DNA of 64,000 nucleotides. It comes from Leeuwenhoekiella sp. (GTDB lineage Bacteria; Bacteroidota; Bacteroidia; Flavobacteriales; Flavobacteriaceae). A program made the translations under genes and the position numbers. This document shows, piece by piece, positions 49,081 through 58,378 of the stretch. The stretch lies in assembly GCA_002708845.1 (NCBI GenBank), contig PAPI01000022.1, positions 310,001 to 374,000 on the forward strand, in the 5' to 3' direction. The notes under the pieces are model-generated. The model ran no database searches. It was given only the letters and a program-made list of their open reading frames with translations, and was not told the DNA's origin. Numbering within the stretch: position 1 is the first letter of the stretch; each line of letters starts with the position of its first letter.

Positions 49081-50136
49081 ATGAAATTTGAAGTTTTAAT
49101 AATTACATCAGGGGGTAGTCAATTGATTTCACAAATAGCCGCTTTGAACAGTATATCTATTAATCGACAAATTGTAAGTGTTATATATAATGGCGTTTTT
49201 CGTAAAGATTTAGATGATTTCCTTATAAGCGTCTGTGATTTTTTCAGCTTTGATTATATCGGTTCTATAAATTTTAATTTACAACCTAATCAAATTTCTC
49301 AATATAAGAACTTACTTTTTTATTTAACGGGGCATCATCCGTTAGAAAAAGAAATTAGGAAAAATTTTTCAATTCTATGTGATTATAGATTTTTAGACCT
49401 TGTTTCAATACCTATTCGGGTCAAGATGCCACAAGATTCTGTCCTGCTAAGTTACTTACTTCCAAAACGTGTGCAGTATGTTGCCGATGGTGTAATTGAT
49501 AATGTTCCTCATAGGAATTTAAAGAAAAAAACGCCTTTCGTTTTAAACCGATTTCTTTCAAAATTTCCAGTGAATGAAAAAATTTATACCCCAAATCATT
49601 TAGTTAATGACCTTAGAAAAGTGGGTAAACCTCACGTAGTTGATTTGAAAACTACATTAGGACAATTCTCAAAAATACCTTTAGTAAAAAGTTATGAGAG
49701 TTGGTTTGTGGTTGAAAAGCCAGATGCTATTATTTTTTCACAACATTATAGTTTAACCGAGGATGTGAGTCTGGATCAGGAAGTAAATTTTTATAAAGCT
49801 ATTGGAGCGAGTCTTTATAGAGATGGTTGTAAGCGTATCCTATTTAAGCCACACCCTAGAGATTTGAACGAGAAAATTGAAGTCCTAAAACTGAGAAATG
49901 ATAACTTATTTATTTTTCAACCACAATGTTTTCAAGGGTTACCCATTGAAGTTTTATATAATACTATTAAAGAGGAACAAGTTATTTGTGCCACTGGCAA
50001 TTCAAGCGCACCTCTTTTTTTTAAGTCTACAAATACGGTCTTGACATTTTCCTCAAGAAAATATTTGTCAAATGAATTGAATTTCAAAATTTCGAGTTTT
50101 TCAAATGAACACCAATTAGCTCAAAAGGATATATAA
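49081..50136 (+). CDS. Putative sialyltransferase-like glycosyltransferase
   Basis: A 351-residue GT-B-like protein. It carries the three short motifs of bacterial sialyl- and polysialyltransferases in order: an acidic DG motif (VADGVID, 136-137), the HP motif (FKPHPRD, His258-Pro259) and the Ser-Ser motif (CATGNSSAPLFF, 308-309). In those families HP and SS bind CMP. It could therefore transfer sialic acid, Kdo or a related nonulosonate. Overall similarity cannot be judged here, and no CMP-nonulosonate synthesis gene is in the window. Strongly AT-rich. The next gene starts two bases past the stop with TTG. Confidence 0.55.
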   Translation: MKFEVLIITSGGSQLISQIAALNSISINRQIVSVIYNGVFRKDLDDFLISVCDFFSFDYIGSINFNLQPNQISQYKNLLFYLTGHHPLEKEIRKNFSILCDYRFLDLVSIPIRVKMPQDSVLLSYLLPKRVQYVADGVIDNVPHRNLKKKTPFVLNRFLSKFPVNEKIYTPNHLVNDLRKVGKPHVVDLKTTLGQFSKIPLVKSYESWFVVEKPDAIIFSQHYSLTEDVSLDQEVNFYKAIGASLYRDGCKRILFKPHPRDLNEKIEVLKLRNDNLFIFQPQCFQGLPIEVLYNTIKEEQVICATGNSSAPLFFKSTNTVLTFSSRKYLSNELNFKISSFSNEHQLAQKDI

Positions 50137-50138
50137 AT

Positions 50139-51293
50139 TTGAAAGTCCTTTTTATATCTCATGAATCTAGTCGTACAGGAGCGCCACTGGTTTTATTAAG
50201 CTTTTTAAAATGGCTTAAGCAAAACCAGTCTGACATTGCGTGCGATTTGGTATCGTTAAAGACCGGGGAATTACGAGAAGAGTTTGAGAATGTTGTAGAC
50301 TCTTATCAGGAGTTGCTTGTTGAAACTCCTGAAGAACTTACTCTTATTCAACAAATAAAGAAAAGGCTTAAAAAAAGAATTGGCTTACATAAACCTATTA
50401 AGAGTAAAAAAAATCTGCTAATAGAATCTCTGAAGACCACGAGTTTTGATATTATATATGCAAATACTGCACTTGCTTTGGACCTGGCAATAAAAATTAA
50501 GAAAAGGAATCCGGCGGTTAAAGTCATTTGCCATATACATGAACTCAACACAATAATAAAGCTTAAGGTCCCATTTTTTAGATCGTATATTCCGTTTGTG
50601 GATCGGTGGATTGCAGTTTCTAATTTGGTAAAGAATAACCTCATGTCTAATTATTCGATACCTCCCGCTGCAATAAAAACGATTTACGAATTTACAGGAT
50701 CAGTCGCTCCACAGCAGCGTATTTCCAGTAATGATTCAGAATTTATTGTAGGAGGTTGTGGTACTGTACATTGGCGTAAAGGAACAGATTTGTTTCTATT
50801 GGTGGCGTTATATGTAAGGAGAAATTATCCGCAGTTGCCTATCAAGTTTATATGGGTAGGGGAAATAAGTGCAGAACAAGAAACGATAATGGATGCTGAT
50901 ATAAAAAAATGTAATATCGCTGAAACAGTAGAATTAATTGGGTCAACTGAAAACCCATCGTATTACTATAATCAAATGAGCTTATTCTTGCTTACTTCTC
51001 GAGAAGATCCCTTTCCTTTGGTAGCCATTGAAGCAGGAAAGCTGGGCAAGCCCATTATAGCTTTTGACAAGGCATCTGGAACTACTGAAGTTTTATCAGA
51101 TACTTGCGGGAGCGTTGTCAACTACTTAGATGTAGAGGCTATGGCAGAGCAGATTGCATTTTATTATAAAAATCAGAGCGTTTTAAAAATGCACGGTAAA
51201 AATGCCAAAGCAGTTTTTGATCAATTTAGTCCAAATATTATCTGCACTCAATTATACGATGTTATTTTCAAAGTATTTGAAACCATAAAATGA
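50139..51293 (+). CDS. Glycosyltransferase family 4 (TTG start)
   Basis: A 384-residue GT-B glycosyltransferase. KVLFISHESSRTGAPLVLLSFLKWL is the GT4 N-terminal donor fold, FIVGGCGTVHWRKGTDLFL the start of the second Rossmann domain, and REDPFPLVAIEAGKLGKPIIAFD holds the E-x7-E nucleotide-sugar motif. It adds a sugar to the growing repeat unit on the cytosolic side. TTG start two bases after the previous stop; the following gene overlaps its stop by 4 bases (ATGA). Donor sugar unknown. Confidence 0.88.
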   Translation: MKVLFISHESSRTGAPLVLLSFLKWLKQNQSDIACDLVSLKTGELREEFENVVDSYQELLVETPEELTLIQQIKKRLKKRIGLHKPIKSKKNLLIESLKTTSFDIIYANTALALDLAIKIKKRNPAVKVICHIHELNTIIKLKVPFFRSYIPFVDRWIAVSNLVKNNLMSNYSIPPAAIKTIYEFTGSVAPQQRISSNDSEFIVGGCGTVHWRKGTDLFLLVALYVRRNYPQLPIKFIWVGEISAEQETIMDADIKKCNIAETVELIGSTENPSYYYNQMSLFLLTSREDPFPLVAIEAGKLGKPIIAFDKASGTTEVLSDTCGSVVNYLDVEAMAEQIAFYYKNQSVLKMHGKNAKAVFDQFSPNIICTQLYDVIFKVFETIK

Positions 51294-52246
51294 GTTCTCC
51301 TGTTGTAAGCGTTATTGTCCCTAACTATAACCATAAGGCATTTTTAGAGCAACGGTTAGAGAGTATACTTAATCAAACGTTTCAGGATTTTGAGTTGATT
51401 TTACTTGATGATTACTCAACCGATGGCAGTAAAAGTATATTAGAAAAATATAAAAACCATTCAAAAGTCACAGCTCTTTTATACAATACGGTAAACACTG
51501 GCAAACCTATTTTGCAATGGGAAAAGGGTATTGAATGTGCGTCTGGAGACTATATTTGGATTGCAGAATCAGACGATTATTGTGATTTCAGTTTTCTTGA
51601 AAAAATGGTAGGTTTTTTAGAAAACCGTGTAGATTTGGGTTTAGCATATTCCCAGTCTTTAGACGTTGATGAAAAAGGAAATACTTTAAGCCATCGTTTA
51701 AAATATACTGAGAATTTTGATCCCAATATTTGGAAAGAGGATTTTGTAATAACAGGAATTGATTTTATACATCAATACCTTAAGGTCAAAAATGTAATTC
51801 CCAACGCAAGCGCAGTTTTATTTAAAAAATCATTGGTCGACAGCTTGTATTTTAAATCAGATGGAATTAAAGATTTGCATATGTGTGCTGATTGGCTGTT
51901 CTGGATTAGAGTTATTCAGAATGCAAAAATTGGCTTTTTAAATCAGGAACTGAATTACTTCAGAAATCATGTAGCGGTTACTCGAAATCATTCAGACATT
52001 GAAAAGCAGAAGAAAAGAGTCCTGGAAGAGGTTGTTATCAGAAAATACTTGAGTAAAATGGATAATTTAAAACAGCTGGAATTATGGATTCAGGTATTCC
52101 GAAAATGGTTAACACTATCAAAATCTGTATTACTAGATAATTTCAAAATTCTCAAAATTCTCAAGAGTCCTAAATTAATTATGCTTTATTCAAAAGTACT
52201 TTTTGAGGTAAGAATAGAGCCTAAATTAAAATCAATTAGGTTTTGA
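51290..52246 (+). CDS. Glycosyltransferase family 2
   Basis: A 318-residue GT-A glycosyltransferase. VSVIVPNYNHKAFLEQRLESILNQTFQDFELILLDD is the GT2 start, with the DxD-like motif in WIAESDDYC (about 91-99). The C-terminal 100 residues are helical and basic. Coupled to the previous gene by an ATGA overlap. A 159-base AT-rich gap follows, without a clear promoter box, before the next GT4 gene. Confidence 0.9.
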   Translation: MSSPVVSVIVPNYNHKAFLEQRLESILNQTFQDFELILLDDYSTDGSKSILEKYKNHSKVTALLYNTVNTGKPILQWEKGIECASGDYIWIAESDDYCDFSFLEKMVGFLENRVDLGLAYSQSLDVDEKGNTLSHRLKYTENFDPNIWKEDFVITGIDFIHQYLKVKNVIPNASAVLFKKSLVDSLYFKSDGIKDLHMCADWLFWIRVIQNAKIGFLNQELNYFRNHVAVTRNHSDIEKQKKRVLEEVVIRKYLSKMDNLKQLELWIQVFRKWLTLSKSVLLDNFKILKILKSPKLIMLYSKVLFEVRIEPKLKSIRF

Positions 52247-52405
52247 AAAAGAATTTAATTACAAATAAATTCTGCTCTTTATAAGCTCTTTTGTCAAAAA
52301 AAAAGAAATTTTAAATTCTTCTTGGTTATTGCTGCAGGTAAGTTTAAGGTTTTTAGTACGCCAAAAAAATCGATAACAATATTCATTGAAAAACACACTT
52401 AATTA

Positions 52406-53506
52406 ATGTTGAATATTGCTCTCTTTTCACCCAATAAGAACCCGTATTCTGAAACATTTATTCAGGCACAAAAGAAAGGGCTTTCTGGAAAAGTATTTTA
52501 TTATTACGGAAGTGGTGATTTTTTTATGCTTGAAGGAGAGGAACGAAACATAGTTCGCTTAAATAAACTTCAAAAATTTCGTCGTCGATTTTTTAAAGCA
52601 CAAACAACCTTTCTGAGAGCAGAGAATATAGCTGCATCTCTAAGAAAGAAAAAAATAGATGTAATATTAATACAATATGGAAATCACGCATTTAGTTTAC
52701 TTCCGGCTTTAAAAGCTGCAAAATTGCCTTTTATCGTGCATTTTCATGGCTATGATGCTTCAGTAAATGATATTATTATAAACTCAGGAGGTTATAAAGA
52801 GGTATTTGAAAGATGTAAGTATTGTGTTGCAGTTTCCGAAGTCATGTATAACCAATTATTGAAACTGGGTTGTCCTGATTTTAAACTGATCTTAAATACA
52901 TACGGCCCTGACCCTTCTTTTTTAAAAATAGAGCCTAAATTTTTTGGAAAACAAATAATTGGAATTGGCAGGTTCGTGAATAAAAAAGCACCGCATCTTA
53001 GCATTTTAGCATTTGCCAAAGTTGTAGAGAAACATCCTGATGCTCAACTTTTACTCGCAGGATCAGGAGTATTGTATAATTGCTGTATAGACTTGGCTCA
53101 AGCTTTAAATATTGAAGATAAGATAAGATTCCTTGGTGTAATCTCTCCAACAGAATATCGTATGGAATTGAGTCGGTCCGTTTGCTTTATTCAGCATTCG
53201 AAAACCGCACAAAATGGAGATATGGAAGGTACTCCGCTTGCAGTTTTGGAGGCTTCAGCAGCAGGTGTTCCGATTATTTCCACCAATCATGCAGGTATTC
53301 CAGATGTTGTTGAACACGGTAAAACAGGACTATTATGTGCGGAGGGAGATGTCGATGCGATGGCTGAAAATATTATTTATCTACTTGATAACCCCCAGAT
53401 AGTAAAGGATATGGGGCAAGCTGGAAAGATAATAGTTAAGAAGTATTTTACAATGGAACGCTATATTAGTTCACTTAACGAAATAATTGAGAAAGCACGT
53501 GCCTAA
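52406..53506 (+). CDS. Glycosyltransferase family 4 (WcaL/AmsK-like)
   Basis: A 366-residue GT-B enzyme. FSPNKNPYSETFIQAQKKGL opens the fold as in colanic acid GT WcaL; HFHGYDAS (about 113-120) is the conserved donor-domain motif; QIIGIGRFVNKKAPHLSI begins the second domain, and GTPLAVLEASAAGVPIISTNHAGIPDVVEHG carries the E-x7-E motif. The next gene overlaps its end by up to 20 bases. Sugar specificity unknown. Confidence 0.9.
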   Translation: MLNIALFSPNKNPYSETFIQAQKKGLSGKVFYYYGSGDFFMLEGEERNIVRLNKLQKFRRRFFKAQTTFLRAENIAASLRKKKIDVILIQYGNHAFSLLPALKAAKLPFIVHFHGYDASVNDIIINSGGYKEVFERCKYCVAVSEVMYNQLLKLGCPDFKLILNTYGPDPSFLKIEPKFFGKQIIGIGRFVNKKAPHLSILAFAKVVEKHPDAQLLLAGSGVLYNCCIDLAQALNIEDKIRFLGVISPTEYRMELSRSVCFIQHSKTAQNGDMEGTPLAVLEASAAGVPIISTNHAGIPDVVEHGKTGLLCAEGDVDAMAENIIYLLDNPQIVKDMGQAGKIIVKKYFTMERYISSLNEIIEKARA

Positions 53507-54425
53507 TCGCAAGAAACCTTTAGTTTCCATAATCATTCCCACCTACAACCGTTCACATTTAATCAATGAGACCTTAGAATCGGTTTTGGCGCAGACCTAT
53601 AAAAATTGGGAATGCATTGTAGTAGATGATGGGAGTATCGACGATACTGAAGAAGTGGTAAAAAACTATATTGAAAAAGATTCTCGATTTAAATTCTATA
53701 ATCGACCTTCAAATAGACCAAAAGGAGCGAATACCTGTCGTAATTATGGTTTTGAATTGAGTAAAGGGGCTTATATTCAATGGTTAGACAGTGATGACTT
53801 GATCAGTGAAAAAAAACTAGAAGCACAAGTTTCACTACTCGAAGAAAGCGTTAATTGTTGCGTTGCGATTTGTAAATGGGATTATTTTACAAGCGTTTCT
53901 TGCCTCGAAGACTTAAAAGAGGAAAAGCGTAGTGTTTACAGCTCTTTTTTTAAAATCGAAGATTTTTTGGAGCAACTATCGAGATCAGGTGGTTTTTTGC
54001 CACCTCATGTTTATTTAATTCCCAGAAAAGTAGTTTCTGATGCAGGAAATTGGCTTGAATATTTAAAGATAAATCAGGATGGAGAATTTTTTTCCCGCAT
54101 TTTTATACGCATCAATGGTGTACTTTTTTCAGAAAATGCTAAGGGCTATTATCGTTTAGCTGGCGACTCAAATGTAAGTAATCTTAGCGATCCAGTTAAA
54201 TTAACTCAAGCTGTAGAGAGCTGGAAACTTATTGAAGCAAACCTAACTTTACGCTTTGGTAGTGCTACTAATTTAGTCTCCATTTCAAAAAAATATTTAG
54301 GACGACGTATTGCAGCGATAGATAAATCATTTTACGACGAAAATAAATCCTTTTTTGAAAAACAAAAGAGCAACCTTATGCTTAAGGGTTTATTGAATAA
54401 GTTAATTCGAAAAATAAAACCTTAA
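53499..54425 (+). CDS. Glycosyltransferase family 2 (GTG start)
   Basis: A 308-residue GT2. KKPLVSIIIPTYNRSHLINETLESVLAQTYKNWECIVVDDGS opens the fold and QWLDSDDL (about 90-97) is the DxD motif. The start is GTG at 53499 (MPNRKKP), overlapping the previous gene by 8 bases; a TTG at 53487 adding four residues is an alternative. No ATG is available. The following gene starts three bases after its stop. Confidence 0.88.
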   Translation: MPNRKKPLVSIIIPTYNRSHLINETLESVLAQTYKNWECIVVDDGSIDDTEEVVKNYIEKDSRFKFYNRPSNRPKGANTCRNYGFELSKGAYIQWLDSDDLISEKKLEAQVSLLEESVNCCVAICKWDYFTSVSCLEDLKEEKRSVYSSFFKIEDFLEQLSRSGGFLPPHVYLIPRKVVSDAGNWLEYLKINQDGEFFSRIFIRINGVLFSENAKGYYRLAGDSNVSNLSDPVKLTQAVESWKLIEANLTLRFGSATNLVSISKKYLGRRIAAIDKSFYDENKSFFEKQKSNLMLKGLLNKLIRKIKP

Positions 54426-54428
54426 GAA

Positions 54429-55622
54429 TTGGAGAATTCAAATCTTAGTGATAAAGTTTTTGAAAAAAAGAAAATACTGCTGGTAATGCACTACGGCAGT
54501 TTAGGAGGTGCGGAAAGACAAGGCTTGGGTTTGAGCAAAATCTTAACAGAAAATTTTGGTTGTGAAGTGTCTCTCCTGCTTACGTTTAGCGATGAAATGC
54601 AGCCGGATTTTGAGCAATTTGCTAAGGTTTGTCATATTAAACATATTTTTCATACGCATTCTCCATATTTAGTTTGTTGGAAAGAATTGAGTTATCGCAA
54701 TATCAAAAGGCTGGTTTGGAGTATGAAGTATATATGGGGATATAGAAAAATGCTTAAACCTTACGAATTTGATTATATATTTCCATTCCTGAATTTTCCT
54801 TCTAAAGTTGCTTTTTATCTTTATAAAGTTTTACCAACTGTAAAGTTTACATTTTGGCATCAATTGGGTTTGGACGTTTTTAAACCCGACGAGTTGTTTG
54901 AGAAGTTTGCATCAAAGGCAGTGCCTGCAGTCATAGTCAACTCACCAACAGGATTGGAATTATATAAAAAACACTATGGACTTGATGAAGAGAAATCATA
55001 CATCCTTCCTCAATACCTAACGATGGAGTACCTTTATTTTGAAAAAGAAAAGATTCGTAACAAATTTAAAATACCTAAAAACGCTATAGTCTTTGGGATG
55101 GTTGCACATTATCGGGAAGATAAAAAGCACGAACTCATTTTGGAAGCTTTTAAAAAAGTAAGCGCAAATTTTGACGAGGCATTTTTAGTTTTTACCGGTA
55201 ACAGGGAATCATCAGGATATACCCGAATTAAATACGATGCGCTGGAAAAATCTATTCGTGAAAAGGGTTTAGGACAAAAAGTACGTTTGCTTTCTCAGGA
55301 ATCAATAGAGGAAGTTTTAAGTAGTTTGGATGTTGGGCTATTAATTTCAGAAATAGAAGGTATGCCAAATGCAGTGATGGAATATATGCTTTATGGATTA
55401 CCTGTTATAGCAAGTGATCACCCCGGCTGTAAATACCTACTTAAGGAAAGTCCGTATCTTATATCCAATGACAGGGAACTTTTAATTTGCAAAATGTCAG
55501 AGCTATTAAATCGTCCATCAGAACGTGATCAACAGGGGCATAGAAATCGGGAGCATATCAAAAGCTTTAATGCTGAAGCATACATAACAGACTTAAGTAA
55601 AATCATTCAGCGTCATTTATAA
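54429..55622 (+). CDS. Glycosyltransferase family 4 (TTG start)
   Basis: A 397-residue GT-B glycosyltransferase. KILLVMHYGSLGGAERQGLGLSKIL is the N-terminal motif and VFGMVAHYREDKKHELILEAF starts the donor-binding domain, with EIEGMPNAVMEYMLYGLPVIASDHPG as the E-x7-E region. TTG start three bases after the previous stop; an ATG exists only inside the first beta strand and would break the fold. Sugar unknown. Confidence 0.88.
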   Translation: MENSNLSDKVFEKKKILLVMHYGSLGGAERQGLGLSKILTENFGCEVSLLLTFSDEMQPDFEQFAKVCHIKHIFHTHSPYLVCWKELSYRNIKRLVWSMKYIWGYRKMLKPYEFDYIFPFLNFPSKVAFYLYKVLPTVKFTFWHQLGLDVFKPDELFEKFASKAVPAVIVNSPTGLELYKKHYGLDEEKSYILPQYLTMEYLYFEKEKIRNKFKIPKNAIVFGMVAHYREDKKHELILEAFKKVSANFDEAFLVFTGNRESSGYTRIKYDALEKSIREKGLGQKVRLLSQESIEEVLSSLDVGLLISEIEGMPNAVMEYMLYGLPVIASDHPGCKYLLKESPYLISNDRELLICKMSELLNRPSERDQQGHRNREHIKSFNAEAYITDLSKIIQRHL

Positions 55623-55626
55623 GCCG

Positions 55627-56610
55627 ATGCCTAAAGTTTCAATCATTCTGCCCACCTACAATGGGCAAGCCTATATCAAAGAGGCAATAAAAAGTATTTT
55701 AAATCAAACCTTTTCAGATTTTGAATTGATTATTGTAGATGATTGCTCTAATGATAAAACGCCAGCATTATTAGAAGCATTAAGATTACAGGATGATCGA
55801 ATTAAAGTTATTACTAATTCAGTAAACCAAAAGTTACCTGCTTCCTTGAATATAGGTCATAGGTTAGCAAACGGAGATTATCTTACCTGGACATCAGATG
55901 ATAATAAACTACATGCTGATTTTTTAGAATGCCTGGTTACAGCTTTAAAAACGAATGCTGAAGATATAGTGTATTCAGATTTCAATGTAATTTCGGAAAC
56001 GGGTGAATTTATTAGAGTTTGCAAGTCGGGCCCGATAAGTCTTTTACTATTAGAGAATGGTATCGGGGCGAGTTTTATGTATAGAAAGAAAGTTTTTGAG
56101 CGATGTCCATTTAATGAACAATTACATGGAATCGAAGACTATGACTTTTGGGTTAGAGCAGCACAAGTATTTCGATTTAAACATATTGAAGAAGTTCTTT
56201 ATGATTATAGAATTCATAAAGCGAGTCTAACTTCTCAAATAGCAACAGACGTTACTATACAAAAGGGTTTTACCAACGGCCTAAAAATTGTTCTTGATAA
56301 TTTTCGATCATTGAGCCCGGATACCCGAAAAATGCTATTTCAATTTCAAAAACTTTACGATTGGGATTGGGATTTTTACTTTAAAACTAGAATCAAAGCC
56401 GAATCGGAGTTGCAAAATTGGATTTCGAAAAATGGTGGCGATTTCAAAAGTTTTAATCATAGATATAATGAAATAATACGGAGTCTCTTATATAGTAAAG
56501 CAACGCGGAGAGAAGTTTTGAAGACAATACTTGCAAAGCCTAATATATTAAGTGGCAATTATAGCCGTAAAACTACTCTAGAAATAGTAAAAAAGCTCTT
56601 CATTAGATAA
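55627..56610 (+). CDS. Glycosyltransferase family 2
   Basis: A 327-residue GT-A enzyme: PKVSIILPTYNGQAYIKEAIKSILNQTFSDFELIIVDD, then LTWTSDDNKL as the DxD-like motif, and FNEQLHGIEDYDFWVRAAQVF as the catalytic-base segment. ATG start four bases after the preceding stop. The C-terminal 100 residues are helical without a known motif. Confidence 0.9.
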   Translation: MPKVSIILPTYNGQAYIKEAIKSILNQTFSDFELIIVDDCSNDKTPALLEALRLQDDRIKVITNSVNQKLPASLNIGHRLANGDYLTWTSDDNKLHADFLECLVTALKTNAEDIVYSDFNVISETGEFIRVCKSGPISLLLLENGIGASFMYRKKVFERCPFNEQLHGIEDYDFWVRAAQVFRFKHIEEVLYDYRIHKASLTSQIATDVTIQKGFTNGLKIVLDNFRSLSPDTRKMLFQFQKLYDWDWDFYFKTRIKAESELQNWISKNGGDFKSFNHRYNEIIRSLLYSKATRREVLKTILAKPNILSGNYSRKTTLEIVKKLFIR

Positions 56611-56612
56611 TA

Positions 56613-57545
56613 TTGAAACCAGTTTTAAAAATACAGTTTTCAGATTTTTGGCCTGGATTCATTGTAGAAGAGAATTACATTTATAGACTCCTCAGCAAAA
56701 ATTATAAACTTGAAATATCGGACAATCCAGAAGTTTTAATTTATTCCTGTTTTGGCAATGAGTTTTTAAAATTTAAATGTTTGCGGATTTTTTTTACATC
56801 CAAAAATCGAAATACTAATTTTTTAGAGACAGATTATAGTATCTCGTTTGAATTTAAGAAAACAAAACGCCACTATAGGCTACCTTATTTTGCAGTTCGG
56901 ATTTTAGAGTCAAATTTACTAAACCAACTTAAAATTCCTGAATTTGAAGAATCTTTGAAGTTGTATGATGCTAGGGAATTTTGCTTAATGGTTGTGTCTA
57001 ATACTAGGTCTCAGGAAAGAATTGATTTTTATAAAAAAATGGATGGTTTTAGGTCTGTTGCTTCTGGTGGTAAGTATTTAAATACCACAAAAACTCCAGT
57101 ATCAAATAAGATTGATTTCATTCAGAATTATCCATTTGCTATGTCCTACGAAAATGAATATCAACCCGGATATTTAAAAGAAAAGATTATTGATACATTT
57201 TTAGCTAAAACTATTCCTATTTAGCCTTTTGGTAAATATTATATTTAAGGCTAAAAGCTTAATAGATAGATTAAATTTCAATTCGAATGAGGAATGTATA
57301 AATGAAATACTCAGAATAAATGCAAATCCTCATCAATATGCTAAAATCATATCAGAACTGGTATTTGTAAAACCTTTAACCAATTACTTAGATGAAAATT
57401 TTTTATGGAATTTTTGAATAAGGCAATTAATAATAGAGGAAATTCATATCTAATTGCCAAGTCATTTAAAGGTGAATTAGCACTTCTAAGAAGAAGGTTG
57501 GTCAGAATAAAGGCTCAATTTATCAAAAAAATCGTGCAATATTGA
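56613..57545 (+). pseudogene. Decayed GT10 alpha-1,3-fucosyltransferase
   Basis: Residues 1-203 (TTG start) read as a family 10 fucosyltransferase: FCLMVVSNTRSQERIDFY, ASGGKYLN, then FIQNYPFAMSYENEYQPGYLKEKIIDTFLAKTIPI. A TAG at 57222 then cuts the chain just where the family continues with YWG. The lost C-terminal part is visible in frame +1 from about 57223 (NIIFKAKSLIDRLNFNSNEECINEI...) to a stop at 57417, and in the original frame again from about 57400 to 57545 (FLNKAINNRGNSYL...). So two frame changes are needed, and the conserved YWG is missing, which suggests a small deletion rather than a single read error. The start of the FkbM gene overlaps the last stop. Confidence 0.8.
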
Positions 57546-58378
57546 AATATTCGGGAAGCATACTAGTCGAAAGAATAATAAGAACATGCTATAATGCTTT
57601 ACTAAAAAGTACTCCTCAAAAACGCCTGCACTATGATTTACAAAGAAGCTCGTTTGTAGGTAAGGTAGAACTTAAAGAACAGGAAGCGCTTTACAGGCTC
57701 GAACTTAAAAATTACGCCAATCCATTTTTTATCAGAAACCGACCCAGTAGTGATTATGACGTTTTACGCCAGGTGATTTTTGAAGCGGAATATGAGACGG
57801 CCTGTACCGCATTGGAGCTTAACTTCCAACCGGGTGAACCTATAACTATTATTGATGCAGGAGCTAATATTGGTCTTACATCGCGTTTTTTTGCAGCACG
57901 TTTCCCCCTTAGTGTAATTTATTCTTTAGAGCCAGAGCCTGAAAACTTCAAAATGCTTCTTAAAAATGTGGGAAATTTTGAAAATATTAAACCCTTGCAG
58001 AAAGCGCTGAGTGCAGAGCTAGGAAAACGTTTTGATATTGGTAAATCTACGCGTGATGGTGCAGACTGGGCAAAAACAACCCAGGAAAGTCCCAATGGAA
58101 CAATTCCGGGCATAATACTCCAGGAACTTCTTAATGAAGGAACCGGATTCTTTGATCTTTTAAAAATTGATATTGAGGGTGCTGAGCGTTTTATTTTTGA
58201 TAGTCAGGTAAATCAGGATTTTTTAGATAGGACAAAGGTGCTGGTTATTGAGATTCACGATGAGTTTAATATACGCACTTCAATCTATCAAATTCTTCAA
58301 AAACACGGCTTTAGTATTTTGGAGCAGGGAGAACTTTCACTGGGTATCAATACCAAACTGAAGAATTCTGAACCCTAA
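57542..58378 (+). CDS. FkbM family methyltransferase (TTG start)
   Basis: A 278-residue SAM-dependent methyltransferase. ITIIDAGANIGLTSRFFAARFP (about 100-121) is the SAM motif; VIYSLEPEPENFKML binds the ribose; FDLLKIDIEGAERFIF and VLVIEIHDEF are the FkbM signatures. FkbM enzymes O-methylate sugars or polyketides, so it probably methylates a sugar hydroxyl of the polysaccharide. TTG start overlapping the stop of the decayed fucosyltransferase. GC content rises again around here compared with the 47-57 kb stretch. Confidence 0.9.
   Translation: MKYSGSILVERIIRTCYNALLKSTPQKRLHYDLQRSSFVGKVELKEQEALYRLELKNYANPFFIRNRPSSDYDVLRQVIFEAEYETACTALELNFQPGEPITIIDAGANIGLTSRFFAARFPLSVIYSLEPEPENFKMLLKNVGNFENIKPLQKALSAELGKRFDIGKSTRDGADWAKTTQESPNGTIPGIILQELLNEGTGFFDLLKIDIEGAERFIFDSQVNQDFLDRTKVLVIEIHDEFNIRTSIYQILQKHGFSILEQGELSLGINTKLKNSEP

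Noticed and set aside
57229-57417. A separate 62-residue gene after the fucosyltransferase fragment
   Set aside because: Its sequence continues the GT10 C-terminal region in another frame, so it is a piece of the decayed gene.
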